DNA of 64,000 nt from an uncultured Paracoccaceae bacterium (GCA_934500835.1 CAKSTR010000010.1:127459-191458), one strand, 5' to 3'. Positions 53,302 through 63,064 are shown, numbered from the stretch's first letter. Program-made: numbers and translations. The notes: generated from the sequence alone by a model not told the origin.

Positions 53302-54792
53302 ATGCCCAGCCCCACCAAGACAGACTGGCTTGAGCGCGCGCAGAAGCTGACCCTTCGGACCGAGGCCTTCATAGGCGGCAAGTTCCAGCCTGCGGCCAGC
53401 GGACGGACCTTCGACAACATCAGCCCCGTCACCGGCAAGCTTTTCGGCAAGGTGGCGGCCTGCGATACCGAGGATGTGGATCGTGCCGTCGCCTCGGCCC
53501 GCGCGGCCTATGAAAGCGGCGTCTGGTCCAACGCCGCACCGGAAGACCGCAAGGCCGTGCTGCTGCGGCTGGCCGGGCTGGTGCGCGACCATCTGGACGA
53601 GCTGGCGCTTCTTGAAAGCATGGACATGGGCAAGCTGGTCAGCGATGCCCGGACCTACGACATCCCCGGCGCCGCCAGCCTGTTCCAGTGGTATGGCGAG
53701 GCGATCGACAAGATCTATGACGAGATTGCACCGACCGGGCCGGGCAACCTGGCGTTGGTGCGCAGGCAGTCTCTGGGCGTGGTGGGGGCCGTTGTGCCGT
53801 GGAACTACCCGCTCGACATCGCCACCTGGAAATGCGCCCCCGCATTGGCCGCAGGCAACTCCGTCGTGCTGAAACCGGCCGAGCAATCCCCCCTGACGGC
53901 GCTGCGTCTTGCCGAACTGGCCATCGAGGCCGGCCTGCCCGAGGGTGTGCTGAACGTCGTGCCGGGAACCGGGCTGGAGGCGGGGCGCGCCCTTGGCCTG
54001 CATATGGATGTCGATTGCCTGGCCTTCACTGGATCGACCGCAGTGGGCAAGGCCTATCTGGGATATGCCGCGCAGTCGAACATGAAGCAGGTCTGGCTGG
54101 AATGCGGCGGCAAGTCGCCCAACCTGGTCTTTGCCGATGCCGAGGATCTGGAGGCCGCAGCCGAAATGGCGGCCTTCGGCATCTTCTTCAATCAGGGTGA
54201 AATCTGCTCGGCGAATTCGCGTCTTCTGGTGCAGAACTCGATCAAGGACGCCTTCCTGGAGAAGGTGGTCGAAAAGGCGGCCGGGTTCCGCCCGGGCAAC
54301 CCGCTCGATCCTGCCTCGACCATGGGCGCCATCGTCGACCGCCGCCACAGCGACCGGATCGAGGCTGCGATCGATGCGGGCCGGGCGACGTCACGACTGG
54401 TCAGCGGCGGCGAACGGCAGACCATTGATGGCAGCGATTGCTATATCACGCCCACGATCTTCGCCGATGTCGACCCCGACAGTGCGCTGGCCCGCGACGA
54501 GATTTTCGGCCCTGTCCTTGCCGTTACCGGATTTGACGACGAGGCGCAGGGCATCGCGCTGGCCAATGACACGATCTATGGCCTGGCGGCCTCGGTCTGG
54601 ACGGGAAGCATTTCGCGCGCGCATCGCGTTTCGGAAAAGCTGAAGGTCGGCACCGTCTCGATCAACACGGTTGACGCGTTCAGCGCGCAGACACCTTTCG
54701 GCGGCGTCAAGCAATCCGGCATGGGCCGGGATCTATCGCTGCATGCCTTCGACAAATACACGGCGCTGAAAACGGTCTGGATCAAATACTGA
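53302..54792 (+). CDS. Aldehyde dehydrogenase, PuuC-like
   Basis: A 496-residue NAD(P)-dependent aldehyde dehydrogenase. The motifs are VVPWNYPLDIATWKCAPALA, FTGSTAVGK, the catalytic Glu in WLECGGKSPN and the catalytic Cys in FNQGEICSANSR, with EIFGPVLAV and PFGGVKQSGMGRD further on. The pattern is closest to gamma-glutamyl-aminobutyraldehyde dehydrogenases (PuuC) and related omega-amino-aldehyde enzymes. It follows the amidase by 36 bases. It probably oxidises the aldehyde formed by the GMC oxidoreductase or the aminotransferase downstream. Confidence 0.95.
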   Translation: MPSPTKTDWLERAQKLTLRTEAFIGGKFQPAASGRTFDNISPVTGKLFGKVAACDTEDVDRAVASARAAYESGVWSNAAPEDRKAVLLRLAGLVRDHLDELALLESMDMGKLVSDARTYDIPGAASLFQWYGEAIDKIYDEIAPTGPGNLALVRRQSLGVVGAVVPWNYPLDIATWKCAPALAAGNSVVLKPAEQSPLTALRLAELAIEAGLPEGVLNVVPGTGLEAGRALGLHMDVDCLAFTGSTAVGKAYLGYAAQSNMKQVWLECGGKSPNLVFADAEDLEAAAEMAAFGIFFNQGEICSANSRLLVQNSIKDAFLEKVVEKAAGFRPGNPLDPASTMGAIVDRRHSDRIEAAIDAGRATSRLVSGGERQTIDGSDCYITPTIFADVDPDSALARDEIFGPVLAVTGFDDEAQGIALANDTIYGLAASVWTGSISRAHRVSEKLKVGTVSINTVDAFSAQTPFGGVKQSGMGRDLSLHAFDKYTALKTVWIKY

Positions 54793-54966
54793 TCCCAACC
54801 GGCCCCGAGGGCCGAAATGGCCACGCTTCTTCTGGAAAATCATCATCGGAGGCAATGGATCTGATCCGGCCGCCTCCGACCAGACCAGAACCGGCCGATC
54901 AATCCATCTGCCGGCTCATCCGCCTCTCAATAAAAAAACCAAGCAACCGCAACAGGGAAATCAAAA

Positions 54967-55917
54967 ATGAAACAGACCTTCCTGAAAGCCATGGCCCATC
55001 GCCCCTTGCGTGCCGGATGCGCCGCACTGATTGCCGGCTCGCTGATCGCTTCGGCGGCGTCGGCATTCAGTCCCGAATCTGACGATCCGATTCTGGTGGC
55101 GCAGCATGACTGGGCCGGCAGCGAGTTTTCCACCAAGCTGATGGTTCGGCTGCTGCAGGAAGCCGGCTACAACGCCCGGGCCGTCACCATCGACAGCTAT
55201 TCTGTTTTTACGGCTTTGCAGAACGGCGACATCACCATGGAAGTCGAAGCCTGGGTTACCAGCCATCCCGAAGCCCCTGCTTTGGTTGAAGAAGGGCTGA
55301 TCACCGATAGCGGAGAGCTTGGCCTGAGGTCCACCGATCGCTGGTGGTATCCTGAATATGTCAAGGAACAATGCCCCGGACTGCCAGACTACAAGGCCTT
55401 GAACGACTGCGTCGCGCTTTTCGCCACGACCGAGACCGGCGACAAGGGAAGGCTTCTGGCGTTCCCCGAAGACTGGGAAGGCAATGACGAGGAACGGGTC
55501 GCCAATCTTGGCCTGGATTTCGAAGTGGTCCATGCCGGTTCCGAAGCGGCGCTTCTGGCCGAAGTGAAATCCGCCGAGCAGCGAAAGATCCCGATCCTGG
55601 TCTGGCTTTATGAGCCGCACTGGGCGCCGGTGGTCTACAAGGGCGAATATGTGGATCTGCCCGCTTACACACCCGAATGCTATGAAAGCGAAAGCTATGC
55701 CTGCGAAAAGCCCGACGGGCCGATCCTGAAACTTTCCTGGCCCGGCGCCAAAGAAAAATGGCCGCGCGCCGAAAAGATCTTTCAGAACTTCGTGCTGAAC
55801 AAGGACGAATACGTTCAGGCCATCATCGACATCAGCCTGGAAGGCAAGTCGGTCGATGAGGCAGTCGAGGCCTGGGTTCAGGGCAACAAGGACCGCTGGA
55901 CGGCCTGGCTCCAGTAA
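54967..55917 (+). CDS. Glycine-betaine-type ABC substrate-binding protein
   Basis: A 316-residue exported protein of the ProX/OpuAC type. The signal peptide covers about 1-33 (GCAALIAGSLIASAASA). The body has ILVAQHDWAGSEFSTKLMV, DITMEVEAWVTSHPE, ILVWLYEPHWAPVVYKGE and a C-terminal SVDEAVEAWVQGNKDRW; the Trp/Tyr residues are those that form an aromatic cage for quaternary amines in the family. The ligand is thus probably a betaine, choline-like or related amine. Its stop abuts the permease ATG directly. Confidence 0.92.
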   Translation: MKQTFLKAMAHRPLRAGCAALIAGSLIASAASAFSPESDDPILVAQHDWAGSEFSTKLMVRLLQEAGYNARAVTIDSYSVFTALQNGDITMEVEAWVTSHPEAPALVEEGLITDSGELGLRSTDRWWYPEYVKEQCPGLPDYKALNDCVALFATTETGDKGRLLAFPEDWEGNDEERVANLGLDFEVVHAGSEAALLAEVKSAEQRKIPILVWLYEPHWAPVVYKGEYVDLPAYTPECYESESYACEKPDGPILKLSWPGAKEKWPRAEKIFQNFVLNKDEYVQAIIDISLEGKSVDEAVEAWVQGNKDRWTAWLQ

Positions 55918-57921
55918 ATGAGCGTGCGTGGTGCCATGGCATATGCCTCAACTGTTTCTGCGTCCGGTACGGTCATGACCCTGCGGCGCATCACCCTGAT
56001 CGCCAGCTTCGGGATCATCGCCGGATTATATGTGCTGGCACCATACCTGCCCGATTGGGTGACGGCCTGGCCACGCGATCTGGTGTTGCCCGTGGCAAAA
56101 ACCATTACGGCCGCGATCAAATGGCTGGCAGATACCGCGATCCTTGGGGGCGTGTCCCTCAAGGATCTGACCCGCGCCTCATCGAAGCTGATCGAGTGGC
56201 CGACCACCGTGATTCAGATCTTCCTTGTCAGCGGCATCACCCAGGGCTTTGGCGCACAACAGGTCGTGTTGGTGCCGCCCTTGTCCTGGCTTGGGATTGC
56301 AGCCGCAACCGTGCTGCTCGGCTGGCGCCTGGGTCGACTGCGGCTGGCGCTGTTCAGCCTGTTCACGGTGGGATACCTGCTGGTGTTCGGCCTGTGGCAA
56401 AGCGCGATGCAGACGTTCTCGATGCTGATCATCGCGGTTCCGATCGGCGCGGCGACCGGGCTGTGGCTGGGTATCCTTCTGTGGCGACGGCCCCGGATCC
56501 AATCCGCCGCACTGATCGGCTTTGATCAGCTGCAGACGATTCCGGTCTTCGCCTATCTGGTTCCCATCATCATCTTTTTCGGCCTCGGCTATCCGCCGGC
56601 CATCCTCGCAACAGTGATCTACGCTGTTCCGGCGATGATCCGCACCACCGTTGTCGGCCTGAACCTGGCACAGCAATCGGTCGGCGAACTTTCCAGATCG
56701 GTAGGCTGCAGCCGGAGGCAGGAACTGTGGACGATCCTGATCCCCACTGCCCAGGCAGAACTGCGGGTAGGCGTGAACCAGATCGTCATGCTGTCCTTTT
56801 CCTGTACAGTTCTGGCATCATTGGTCGGCACCGACGGGCTGGGATACGACATCCTGACCGCGCTGCGCCAGCTGGACATCGGCCGCGGTCTTGAGGCCGG
56901 GCTGGGTATCACGCTGGCCGCGATCCTGCTGGATCAGATGTTTCAAAGCTCGGTCGATCGCCGCACCGGACCGCGCATGCCCCTGCGGCGCTTTCTGTCG
57001 ATCATCGCGCTGGTGCTGCTGGTCCCGACGGCGCTTTCCCTGGTCCAGCCGTGGCTGGCCACCTACCCGGCCGAATGGAACCTCTCGACCGGCGCCTTCG
57101 CGGATAGCGTGGTCGAATGGATCAACGTCAACCTGGCCTGGTTGATGGACGGCATCAAGACCGGCTTGCTCGTCTATTTGCTGATCCCGGTGAAGACCTT
57201 CATGACCGGCATCCCATGGACGGTGGGTGTGCTGTTGATCGGCTGGCTGGGCTATCTGGTCGGGGGCTGGCCGCGTGCGGCTCTGGTCGGGTCGCTGATG
57301 CTGGTCATCGCCGCGGTCGGGCTGTGGCAGGTCACCATGCTGACGATCTACCTGTGCTCCGTCTCGGTGATCATGGCCTCTGTGGTGGGTATACCACTGG
57401 GCGTCGTGGCCGGACGCAGCCCTTCGATGGCCCGGATCATCCTGCCCGTCGTTGATACGCTTCAGACACTGCCGTCCTTCGTCTATCTGATCCCGGTGAT
57501 CATGTTCTTCGGCTCGGGCGAGTTTCCGGCCTTCGTGGCAATCGCGGCTTACGCGGTCTGCCCCGCGGTCCGTCTTACCGAACTGGGCATCCGCCAGATC
57601 CCGGTGTCGCTGCGCGAAGCGGGGACGCAGCTCGGGATGACCTCCATGCAGCGGCTGTTCAAGGTCGATCTTCCGGTGGCCGCGCCGCAGATCCTGCTGG
57701 GCCTGAACGGCACAATCGTCATGGCGCTGGCGATGCTGGTCATCACCGCGCTGATCGGCACAAAGGATCTGGGGCGCGAGACGCTGAATGCGCTGGCCAA
57801 GGTCGATCCGGGCAAGGGCCTTACCGCGGGCCTGGCAGTCGCCTGTCTTGCCGTGATTGCAAACCGTCTTGTCGGAGGACTGGCGGAAAAGCGGCTTGCC
57901 GCACAAAGACCACGAAACTGA
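55918..57921 (+). CDS. Fused double permease of a betaine-type ABC transporter
   Basis: A 667-residue membrane protein containing two permease modules in tandem. The first (about 60-345) shows FDQLQTIPVFAYLVPIIIFF and ELSRSVGCSRRQELWTILIP; the second (about 350-660) repeats the pattern as VDTLQTLPSFVYLIPVIMFF and REAGTQLGMTSMQRLFKV. Each carries the permease loop that meets the ATPase. Normal ProW/OpuAB permeases are single modules of 280-350 residues, so one polypeptide here can form the whole membrane channel. It sits between the binding protein and a GMC oxidoreductase gene. Confidence 0.92.
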   Translation: MSVRGAMAYASTVSASGTVMTLRRITLIASFGIIAGLYVLAPYLPDWVTAWPRDLVLPVAKTITAAIKWLADTAILGGVSLKDLTRASSKLIEWPTTVIQIFLVSGITQGFGAQQVVLVPPLSWLGIAAATVLLGWRLGRLRLALFSLFTVGYLLVFGLWQSAMQTFSMLIIAVPIGAATGLWLGILLWRRPRIQSAALIGFDQLQTIPVFAYLVPIIIFFGLGYPPAILATVIYAVPAMIRTTVVGLNLAQQSVGELSRSVGCSRRQELWTILIPTAQAELRVGVNQIVMLSFSCTVLASLVGTDGLGYDILTALRQLDIGRGLEAGLGITLAAILLDQMFQSSVDRRTGPRMPLRRFLSIIALVLLVPTALSLVQPWLATYPAEWNLSTGAFADSVVEWINVNLAWLMDGIKTGLLVYLLIPVKTFMTGIPWTVGVLLIGWLGYLVGGWPRAALVGSLMLVIAAVGLWQVTMLTIYLCSVSVIMASVVGIPLGVVAGRSPSMARIILPVVDTLQTLPSFVYLIPVIMFFGSGEFPAFVAIAAYAVCPAVRLTELGIRQIPVSLREAGTQLGMTSMQRLFKVDLPVAAPQILLGLNGTIVMALAMLVITALIGTKDLGRETLNALAKVDPGKGLTAGLAVACLAVIANRLVGGLAEKRLAAQRPRN

Positions 57922-57936
57922 GGACGGGTTGGAGTC

Positions 57937-59568
57937 ATGACTTACACATATATCATCGTTGGGGCCGGATCGGCGGGTTGCGTCCTGGCAGACCGGCTGA
58001 GCGCCGATCCCGGCAACAAGGTTCTGCTGCTGGAGGCGGGGGCCTGGGACCGCAATCCGCTGATCCACATACCCGCCGCCTTGCCGGCCGTCGCCCCCAA
58101 CCCGCGGCTGAACTGGGGCTACCACACCCAGCCCGAGGCGGAACTGGACGGCAGATCGCTGTTCTGGCCGCGCGGCAAGACGGTGGGCGGGTCCAGCTCG
58201 ATCAATGGCATGGTCTATACGCGTGGCAACGCAGGGGATTACGACCGCTGGCCCGCACTTGGCGCCGAAGGCTGGGGCTATGCCGATGTTCTGCCATGGT
58301 TCCGGAAGTCGGAAGCCAACGTGCGCGGAGAGGGTGCCTTTCACGGGGCCGGCGGCCCGCTTCGTGTGACACGGGGTCGCCGTACCTCGGCACTTTGCGA
58401 CCTCTTCGTCGAGGCAGGTGCGCAGGCGGGCTACAGGCTGAACGATGATTTCAACGGTGCCGATCAGGAAGGCTTTGGCGACTTCGACGCCACGGTTTTC
58501 CGCGGCCGCAGATGGAGCACCGCGACCGCTTTCCTGCGGCCCGCCTTGCGGCGGGGGAACCTGACGGTCATTACCGGCGCGCTTGCCTCGCGCATCCTCT
58601 GGCAGGGGGTGCGGGCGGTCGGGGTGGAATACCTCCGGGGGAACCGGCGCGAGACCGCCCGCTGCGACGGCGAGGTGATCCTGTCGGGTGGCGCGATCAA
58701 CTCGCCGCAACTGCTGCAACTGTCGGGGGTAGGCCCGGCCGACCATCTGCGCGGGCTTGGCATCAAGGTCGTCGCCGACCGGCCCGGGGTCGGGGCCGAT
58801 CTGCAAGACCATCTCTGCGTCTGCCTGATGTCGCGCATCACCCAGCCGATCAGCCATTACCGCTGGCTGCACCCGCTGCGCGCCACCTCTCTGGCCGCGC
58901 AATATGCGCTGACCCGCAAAGGCGTTGCGGCCGAGGCCCCGCTCTCTACCGGCGCTTTCCTGAAAAGCGACCCCGCGCTGCCCTGGCCGGACCTGCAACT
59001 GCACCTGACACCCGCGCTGGTCACCAGCCACGACAGCTCCTGGCCCGGCGAGCATGGGCTGACAGTCTATGTCAACCACGGCAACCCGGCCAGCCGGGGC
59101 ACCATCCGGCTGGCCAGCGCCGAGGCGTCCGTGCATCCGCTGATCTCGCCCAACTACCTTTCGGCGCCCGAAGATCTGCCAGTCCTGCGGCAGGGCGTGA
59201 AGATGACCCGCGAGGTGCTGGCGCAACCCGCCATTGCCGCCGTGCTGGGCGAGGCGCTGGACCTGCCGCATGGTCCCGTCTCGGATGACCAGATCGACAG
59301 CTTCATCCGCGCCAAGGCTGAAACCGTCTATCACCCGGTCGGCACCTGCCGGATGGGCAATGATGCCGATGCCGTGGTGGACACGGCCCTGCGCGTGAAC
59401 GGGGTCGAGGGTCTGCGCGTGGTCGATGCCTCGGTCATGCCCGCCTTGATCAACGGCAACACCAACGCGCCGACGATCATGATCGCCGAGAGAGCAAGCG
59501 AGATAATTCTGGACAGGGTGCATCAGTCCAAGGGGTCGAAACCGACTCTCTGCGCCGCCCAGGGATGA
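57937..59568 (+). CDS. GMC family oxidoreductase
   Basis: A 543-residue flavoprotein of the glucose-methanol-choline family. The FAD-binding N-terminus is IIVGAGSAGCVLADRL, with LLLEAGA and the signatures PRGKTVGGSSSINGMVYTRG and GGAINSPQLLQLSGVGP; the catalytic His lies in YHPVGTCRMG near the C-terminus. Such enzymes oxidise alcohols to aldehydes; choline dehydrogenase is one. The gene lies between the permease and the ATPase of a betaine-type transporter, 15 bases after the permease, so it probably oxidises the imported compound or a metabolite. The substrate itself is inferred from context only. Confidence 0.93.
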   Translation: MTYTYIIVGAGSAGCVLADRLSADPGNKVLLLEAGAWDRNPLIHIPAALPAVAPNPRLNWGYHTQPEAELDGRSLFWPRGKTVGGSSSINGMVYTRGNAGDYDRWPALGAEGWGYADVLPWFRKSEANVRGEGAFHGAGGPLRVTRGRRTSALCDLFVEAGAQAGYRLNDDFNGADQEGFGDFDATVFRGRRWSTATAFLRPALRRGNLTVITGALASRILWQGVRAVGVEYLRGNRRETARCDGEVILSGGAINSPQLLQLSGVGPADHLRGLGIKVVADRPGVGADLQDHLCVCLMSRITQPISHYRWLHPLRATSLAAQYALTRKGVAAEAPLSTGAFLKSDPALPWPDLQLHLTPALVTSHDSSWPGEHGLTVYVNHGNPASRGTIRLASAEASVHPLISPNYLSAPEDLPVLRQGVKMTREVLAQPAIAAVLGEALDLPHGPVSDDQIDSFIRAKAETVYHPVGTCRMGNDADAVVDTALRVNGVEGLRVVDASVMPALINGNTNAPTIMIAERASEIILDRVHQSKGSKPTLCAAQG

Positions 59569-59575
59569 AGAGGCC

Positions 59576-60616
59576 ATGACGATGACGACGCCGAAACCCA
59601 AGCTTCAGGTCCGGGATCTGTGGAAAATCTACGGGCCCCGCGCACAGGAAATCTTCCGCAACCGCCCGGCGCCGCCCACAGACGGGGAATTGACCGGAAA
59701 CGGCCTCTTTGCTGCCGTGCGCGGCGCATCCTTCGACATCTGGCCGGGCGAACTGATCACCGTCATGGGGTTGTCGGGCAGCGGCAAGTCCACCCTGGTC
59801 CGCGCCGTCAGCCGGCTGATCGAGCCCACCTATGGCCAGGTCCTGCTGGACGACGAGGATCTTCTGGCCGCCCCGACGGCCCGGCTGACCGATCTGCGCC
59901 GGCACCGCATGGGCATGGTCTTCCAGAACTACGCGCTGCTGCCGCATCGCACGGTGCTGGAAAACGTTGCCCTGCCGCTGGAAATACGCGGCGAGGTCAA
60001 GGCAGAGCGGGAGGCGCGCGCGCGGCAGATGGTCGATCTGGTCGGCCTGACCAACCGCATTGACCATTTCCCGACCCAGCTTTCCGGCGGCCAGCAACAA
60101 AGGGTGGGCATCGCCCGCTCGCTGGCGGTCGACCCCGACATCTGGTTTCTCGACGAGCCCTTCTCGGCACTTGATCCGCTGATCCGGCACGAGCTTCAGG
60201 AAGAACTGCTGCGGCTGCAGAAGATCGTCAGGAAGACGATCCTGTTCATCACCCATGACTTCGACGAGGCAATCCGTCTGGCCAACCGGATCATCATCAT
60301 GGAGGAAGGCCGCATCGTTCAGATCGGCACGCCGGAGGAGATCGTCCTGAATCCCCGGGATCAGTATATCGCCAACTTCACCAAGAACGTCCGCCGCGCG
60401 ACCGTCATCACCGCCGGATCGCTTGCGGTGCCGCATCCCGTCATGGCCGGAATCGGGGCGACGGTGCCGCAGGGCACCAAGATCATCGACGCCGCGCCAC
60501 AGGTTCTGGCCTCGCCCGATCCGGTCGGCGTGGTGGACGATAGCGGGCGGCTGATGGGCGTCCTGCCTCGGCAGGAGATCATCAATCTGGTGCTGGAGCG
60601 GCCGTCCGCCGCCTGA
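59576..60616 (+). CDS. Betaine-type ABC transporter ATP-binding protein
   Basis: A 346-residue ProV/OpuAA-type ATPase. Motifs are Walker A GLSGSGKST, MVFQNYALLPHRTV, signature LSGGQQQRVGIARSL, Walker B IWFLDEPFSALDP and H-loop FITHDFDEAIRL. The C-terminus (about 275-346) is a partial CBS-like segment (VGVVDDSGRLMGVLPRQE), one repeat instead of the usual two, so ionic-strength sensing as in OpuA may be absent. It completes the transporter at 54967-57921 but is separated from it by the GMC gene. The next gene starts 124 bases on after a conserved motif. Confidence 0.92.
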   Translation: MTMTTPKPKLQVRDLWKIYGPRAQEIFRNRPAPPTDGELTGNGLFAAVRGASFDIWPGELITVMGLSGSGKSTLVRAVSRLIEPTYGQVLLDDEDLLAAPTARLTDLRRHRMGMVFQNYALLPHRTVLENVALPLEIRGEVKAEREARARQMVDLVGLTNRIDHFPTQLSGGQQQRVGIARSLAVDPDIWFLDEPFSALDPLIRHELQEELLRLQKIVRKTILFITHDFDEAIRLANRIIIMEEGRIVQIGTPEEIVLNPRDQYIANFTKNVRRATVITAGSLAVPHPVMAGIGATVPQGTKIIDAAPQVLASPDPVGVVDDSGRLMGVLPRQEIINLVLERPSAA

Positions 60617-60672
60617 GCGGCGCAAGACACCCGCGAACCGGCCGGGACAGGATCATCGCCAGCATCGACCCT

Positions 60673-60687
60673 ACTCTTTGGGGTTAT
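60673..60687. promoter_or_regulatory. Second copy of the 15-base motif
   Basis: ACTCTTTGGGGTTAT differs in one base from ACTCTTTAGGGTTAT at 51801-51815. It ends 53 bases before the aminotransferase ATG. No third copy was found by eye in the window. Confidence 0.5.
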
Positions 60688-60740
60688 TTCCTGCCCCGGC
60701 TCCGAAAGGGATATTCCCGATCACAACTGCGGAGAACAGA

Positions 60741-62144
60741 ATGGACCTGCGACCCAACTACGACATGGAAAAGATCCGGCAGCAGGATCTGCAACACCAT
60801 TTCCACCCCTTCACCGATTTCTCGACATTCAAGTCCTCGGGCTCGATGATCCTGACCGGTGCAGAGGGCGCCTATGTCACCGACAGCGAGGGCCAAAGAT
60901 ATCTCGACGGGATCGGGGGGCTCTGGTGCGTCAATATCGGCTACGGCCGCGACGAAATGGCCGATGCGATGGCCGCGCAGGCGCGGCAGATGGTCTATTA
61001 CTCATCCTTCGGCCATCACACTTCGGTTCCTGCCGCCCAGCTTGCAGCAAAGCTGGCCGAACTGGCACCCGGCCCCCTGAACCATGTGTTCTATGGTCTG
61101 GGCGGATCGGAATCGAATGACACCGCGGTGCGGATGATCCATTTCTACTTCAACCGGCTTGGAAAGCCGACCAAGAAGAAGATCATCACGCGCCATGACA
61201 GCTATCACGGCAGCACCTATCTGACGATGTCGATGACCGGCGTCGCCTTTGACCACATCGGCTTTGACCTGGTGGCCGACGGCCTGATCCACCGCGTCTC
61301 GTCGCCCAATACCTACCGCCGGCCGGAAGGGACGACCGAGGCGGAGTTTCTGGATCAGCTGATTGCGGAATTCCGCGCAAAGATCGAGGAACTCGGCCCG
61401 GAAAACGTCGCCGCCTTCTTCGCGGAACCGATCCAGGGCGCGGGCGGCGTGATCGTTGCGCCGAAAGGCTATCATGTCGCCATGGCGCAGGTCTGCCGCG
61501 ACTATGGCGTGCTTTATGTCGCCGACGAGGTCGTCACCGCCTTCGGTCGGCTGGGCCATTTCTTCGCCTCTGAAGACGTCTTCGGCATGGTGCCCGACAT
61601 CATCACCGCGGCAAAAGGCATGTCTTCGGCTTACGCACCGTTGTCAGCCAACATCATCTCGGATGAAATCTATGACGTGTTGAGCGTGCCTCAGGCGAAA
61701 GGCGCGATGTTCACCCATGGCTTCACCTATTCCGGCCATCCGGTCTGCTGTGCAGCCGGCCTGAAGAACATCGAGATCATGGAGCGCGAGGATATCTGCG
61801 GCCATGTCCGCAGGGTTGGTCCCTATTTCGAACAACGCCTGCGCGAGCTTTCTGACCTCCCGCTCGTCGGCGATGTTCGAGGCAGCCACTTCATGCTGTG
61901 CGTCGAGAACGTTGCCAACAAGACCACCAAGGACCTGATCGCGCCCGAGTTCGCCATCGGCAAGCGGATCGCGAACGAATGCCAGTCCCGCGGTGTGCTG
62001 GTGCGCCCGATCGCCCATCTGAACGTCATGTCACCTCCCCTGACTCTCGACACCGATCAGGTGGATCATCTGGTTGATGTGCTGGGCACCTCGATCAGGG
62101 AGGTGGCCGATCAACTGACCCGCGAAGGGGTGAAGCTCGACTGA
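60741..62144 (+). CDS. Class III aminotransferase
   Basis: A 467-residue PLP enzyme. It shows YLDGIGGLWCVNIGYGRDEM, VFYGLGGSESNDTAVRM, FFAEPIQGAGGVIVAPKGY, VADEVVTAFGRLGHF and the PLP lysine in DIITAAKGMSSAYAPL. Omega-amino acid or diamine donors with pyruvate as acceptor are usual for this subgroup (beta-alanine, putrescine or taurine-pyruvate types). ATG 60741 follows GGAG and is preferred over an upstream ATG-less extension. Together with the aldehyde dehydrogenase it could turn a terminal amine into a carboxylate. The gene starts its own transcription unit with the shared motif upstream. Confidence 0.94.
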   Translation: MDLRPNYDMEKIRQQDLQHHFHPFTDFSTFKSSGSMILTGAEGAYVTDSEGQRYLDGIGGLWCVNIGYGRDEMADAMAAQARQMVYYSSFGHHTSVPAAQLAAKLAELAPGPLNHVFYGLGGSESNDTAVRMIHFYFNRLGKPTKKKIITRHDSYHGSTYLTMSMTGVAFDHIGFDLVADGLIHRVSSPNTYRRPEGTTEAEFLDQLIAEFRAKIEELGPENVAAFFAEPIQGAGGVIVAPKGYHVAMAQVCRDYGVLYVADEVVTAFGRLGHFFASEDVFGMVPDIITAAKGMSSAYAPLSANIISDEIYDVLSVPQAKGAMFTHGFTYSGHPVCCAAGLKNIEIMEREDICGHVRRVGPYFEQRLRELSDLPLVGDVRGSHFMLCVENVANKTTKDLIAPEFAIGKRIANECQSRGVLVRPIAHLNVMSPPLTLDTDQVDHLVDVLGTSIREVADQLTREGVKLD

Positions 62145-62238
62145 GCGCCGCCTTGCGATCCAGGACGTCTCTGCTAGAGTCCCGGCGCATTCCGGTTGCG
62201 GGATGCGTCGGATCTTCAGGCCGGTTTATCTAGCGACG

Positions 62239-63054
62239 ATGCCAGATCATCTTACCACGAGGGGCGAACAGGAAGGCTCGCCTTGGGTGAGAGGTCTGGC
62301 CGATACCGTCCTCGCGCTTGGGACCGCGCATTTCTGGGACGCGATGTCCAAGGTCATCGGTTCCATCCTGGAAAATCATGGCATCGTGGTCTTCCGCTAC
62401 TCCGGGCAGCAAGAGCCCGCGCTGATGTTCAGCAACTTTCGCAATCAGGTCTCACGCGGGGATTTCCGAGAGTATCGGACCCGGGCCTATCTGCTCGACC
62501 CGATGTATCTGGCCTTTCAGGAGCGTTACACTGATGGCGTGCACATGCTCCGAGAGCTTGCCGCAGACCGCTTCTTTTTCTCCGAATACTATCGGACCTA
62601 TTATGTTCAGACCGGCCTTTCCGACGAGTTGTGCCTTTTCTGCTGGATCGCCGAAGACGACCTGGTCATGATTTCGGTTGTCCGGGGAAAGCACATGGCA
62701 CCCTTTACGGCCTCCGGCCTCCGGCTCCTGCGGAAAATCAGCAGCCTTCTGTCAAGCCTGGTCTATCGGCATGTGATGGCCGCCACGTCACGGGCACCTC
62801 AATCCGCCGATCCCTCTTCGGCGGCGCCAACCTTGAACATCGGCGACGACAACCTTCTGACGCAGCGGGAACTTGCAATCGCCAACCTGATCCTCAGAGG
62901 ACATTCCTCGCCCTCCATGTCGCTCTTGCTTGGAATTAGTGTCGAGACGATCAAGGTCCACCGGCGGCATATCTACCAGAAACTGAGCATATCCTCGCAA
63001 GCAGAGCTCTTCTCGCTGGCGATGAACCGCTCCGCAGCCAGAGATTTGGGGTAG
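62239..63054 (+). CDS. LuxR family transcriptional regulator
   Basis: A 271-residue protein. The C-terminal LuxR/GerE helix-turn-helix is clear: LTQRELAIANLILRGHSS, then SVETIKVHRRHIYQKL. The N-terminal domain (about 10-175) has no match I recognise and is not a classical autoinducer-binding domain. It lies 94 bases after the aminotransferase and is a plausible regulator of this catabolic region and a candidate for binding the 15-base motif. ATG 62203 would add twelve residues with rare codons (AGG, CTA), so ATG 62239 is preferred. Confidence 0.85.
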   Translation: MPDHLTTRGEQEGSPWVRGLADTVLALGTAHFWDAMSKVIGSILENHGIVVFRYSGQQEPALMFSNFRNQVSRGDFREYRTRAYLLDPMYLAFQERYTDGVHMLRELAADRFFFSEYYRTYYVQTGLSDELCLFCWIAEDDLVMISVVRGKHMAPFTASGLRLLRKISSLLSSLVYRHVMAATSRAPQSADPSSAAPTLNIGDDNLLTQRELAIANLILRGHSSPSMSLLLGISVETIKVHRRHIYQKLSISSQAELFSLAMNRSAARDLG

Positions 63055-63064
63055 TTGTCGGGGC

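Noticed and set aside
56818..59601. Minus-strand open frame of over 900 codons opposite the permease and GMC genes
   Set aside because: It is a mirror of two well-supported genes and its translation is low-complexity His/Gln/Arg-rich without motifs.
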